From NCBI GenBank assembly GCA_030430535.1, contig JAUIKY010000007.1, positions 1 to 64,000 of the forward strand: a DNA stretch of 64,000 nt. Direction: 5' to 3'. This document shows positions 62,858 through 64,000 of this stretch, in pieces (the stretch's first letter is position 1; each line of letters starts with the position of its first letter). The position numbers were made by a program, and so were the translations under genes. Source of the DNA: Bacteroidia bacterium. Lineage in GTDB: Bacteria; Bacteroidota; Bacteroidia; Flavobacteriales; Flavobacteriaceae. Below the pieces are notes generated by a model. That model ran no database searches and was not told where the DNA came from. It was given only the letters and a program-made list of their open reading frames with translations.

Positions 62858-63691
62858 ATGAAAACCATAATAATTCCAGTCGATTTTTCAGAACAATCAG
62901 AATATGCATTAAAAACGGCAGCCCAGCTCGCCAAAAAGTTTGATGCCGAATTATTGGTGTTGCACATGCTTGAAATGTCTGATATTATGCTTTCAGCTTC
63001 AGGTGGTATGCAAAACCAAAAAACCATGTTTTTCCTTCAGTTGGCCGAACAAAAGTTTGAGGAATTTTTAAAAAAGGACTACTTAAAAGGCGTTCGAATC
63101 AAACCTATTATTAAACATTTTAAGGTGTTTAGCGAGGTTAACGATGTGGCTATTGAAAACAATGCCGACCTTATTGTTATGGGGTCTCACGGTGCCTCTG
63201 GGTTTAAAGAGTTTTTTGTGGGGTCTAATACCGAGCGGGTGGTGCGCCATTCGGAAATTCCGGTGCTTGTGGTTAAAAATGATGTAAAGACTACTGATTA
63301 TAAATCGGGTGTATTTGCTTGCGATTTTTCAGAGGAAGCTATTGAACCTTATTTGAAAGCAGATCGGTTTTTTAGAAAAATGGGAGCAAAAATGAATTTG
63401 GTTTATGTGAATTTGCCTAATGAACGATTTAAGAGTACTGCAGAAATTGAAAAACGGGTGGTTAACTTTTTTACCAAAGCTGAACGAAGTTTGGATAAAA
63501 TGGCGGATGTGAGTTATGTTTCAGACTATACGGTTGAGGCAGGCATTTTGAACTTCGCCAATAAAATACATGCCGATATCATTGCTATTCCAACCCATGG
63601 CCGAAAAGGCTTGGCACACTTTTTTGAAGGCAGTGTAGGGGAAGATGTGGCCAACCATGCCAATTTACCTGTTGTAACTTTTAAGATATAG
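62858..63691 (+). CDS. Tandem universal stress protein
   Basis: 277 residues with two UspA domains (about 1-145 and 150-277). The first has the ATP-binding GSHGASGFKEFFVGSNTERVV pattern, G-2x-G-9x-G-S/T; the second has PTHGRKGLAHFFEGSVGEDVA. Such proteins respond to starvation or anoxia. Its place after hemN, an oxygen-independent enzyme, fits a low-oxygen setting, but that is inference. Confidence 0.93.
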   Translation: MKTIIIPVDFSEQSEYALKTAAQLAKKFDAELLVLHMLEMSDIMLSASGGMQNQKTMFFLQLAEQKFEEFLKKDYLKGVRIKPIIKHFKVFSEVNDVAIENNADLIVMGSHGASGFKEFFVGSNTERVVRHSEIPVLVVKNDVKTTDYKSGVFACDFSEEAIEPYLKADRFFRKMGAKMNLVYVNLPNERFKSTAEIEKRVVNFFTKAERSLDKMADVSYVSDYTVEAGILNFANKIHADIIAIPTHGRKGLAHFFEGSVGEDVANHANLPVVTFKI

Positions 63692-63700
63692 CGTTTTATT

Positions 63701-64000
63701 TCATAAATCGGGATTGTGAATGGCCAAAATATTGAATAGCGACGCTTTGGTGTTGAAAAAATCATTTTCTAAAGCAATGGCCTTTAGTTTGGCATCGATA
63801 AGTTTCGATTCTCGGGAGTTTACCAAAAACAGTGAGCTTTCACCTAAAAAGAATTTACGTTCTTCGGCGGTGAGCATTTTGCCATAATCTTCAACAATGG
63901 TTTTGGTGTATTGGTTTTGCAGTGAGTAGGATTCCAATTCCTGGCTTATAGCATCAATTTTATTTTTAAGGCTCACTTTGGTGTTTTGAAGGTCGAAGGT
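63701..64000 (-). CDS. TolC-family outer membrane protein (C-terminal part, partial)
   Basis: The frame is open to the end of the window, so the gene starts outside it; 99 C-terminal residues are visible. The last helix pair has the outer membrane efflux protein pattern: DYGKMLTAEERKFFLGESS then LFLVNSRESKLIDAKLKAI. That LGESSLFLVNSRE stretch is common at the end of flavobacterial TolC-like proteins. It is convergent with the universal stress gene. Confidence 0.75.
   Translation of the reverse strand, partial: TFDLQNTKVSLKNKIDAISQELESYSLQNQYTKTIVEDYGKMLTAEERKFFLGESSLFLVNSRESKLIDAKLKAIALENDFFNTKASLFNILAIHNPDL

Overview
The window comes from a member of the Bacteroidetes, most likely a marine Flavobacteriaceae; I cannot name the genus. 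The evidence is low GC with A/T-rich intergenic DNA, a secreted protein with a type IX secretion (T9SS) sorting domain, a TonB-dependent receptor with a carboxypeptidase-like N-terminal domain, many flavobacterial DUF families (DUF3810, DUF4159, DUF4920, DUF6503), Bacteroidetes-style promoters (TTG, about 20 bases, TAnnTTTG), and weak Shine-Dalgarno sequences. Both edges cut genes: an AMP-dependent ligase (MenE-like) on the left and a TolC-like outer membrane protein on the right. I saw no rRNA, tRNA, CRISPR array, transposase or integrase.

Layout. 0-7 kb: menE end, sppA, DoxX, a lone acyl-CoA carboxylase beta subunit, then a compact redox cluster (FMN reductase, small GNAT, MarR, pirin). 7-18.7 kb: mainly minus-strand housekeeping, rich in RNA-modification enzymes (two SpoU methyltransferases, a THUMP-like methyltransferase, RsmE, TsaD), plus an AI-2E permease, DUF4159, a PpiC isomerase and, divergently, a 1,464-residue TamB. 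18.8-21.8 kb: glycolytic set pfkA-gap-sugar kinase, with a strong terminator after gap. 21.8-25.6 kb: an ABC ATPase with a degenerate first half and two orphan secreted proteins. 25.6-34.2 kb: TIGR01777 oxidoreductase, MnmD, DUF4920, IlvE, a MazG-like pyrophosphohydrolase, small membrane peptides, PPK2, an M48/Ste24 protease and a third SpoU methyltransferase. 34.2-40.8 kb: a T9SS cargo protein, DUF6503, DUF3810 and PepD.

41.1-51.8 kb holds the most unusual region: a tightly spaced seven-gene minus-strand cluster. It starts with a 1,780-residue protein that joins two alpha/beta-hydrolase (lipase-like) domains to a CHAT protease domain with both catalytic residues in place, then a repeat-like tail. 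Next come a peptidoglycan-binding protein with a cysteine motif like that of L,D-transpeptidases, a small lipoprotein, an FAD-dependent oxidoreductase, a membrane-anchored coiled-coil protein, a CsgG-like secreted protein and another lipoprotein. This looks like a cell-envelope system and is my best candidate for something undescribed.

52.3-64 kb: yidD, cysS, folE, an SMR exporter, a TonB receptor, two ECF sigma/anti-sigma modules that converge and share their stop codons, Cu-Zn superoxide dismutase, HemN, a tandem universal stress protein and the TolC-like fragment. Intergenic gaps carry several small palindromic or fold-back repeats (GTCATTTCGAG, GTCATTGCGAGGAG, GTCATGCCGAA and GTCATTCCCTCG types) and a decayed duplication of the mnmD 3' end.
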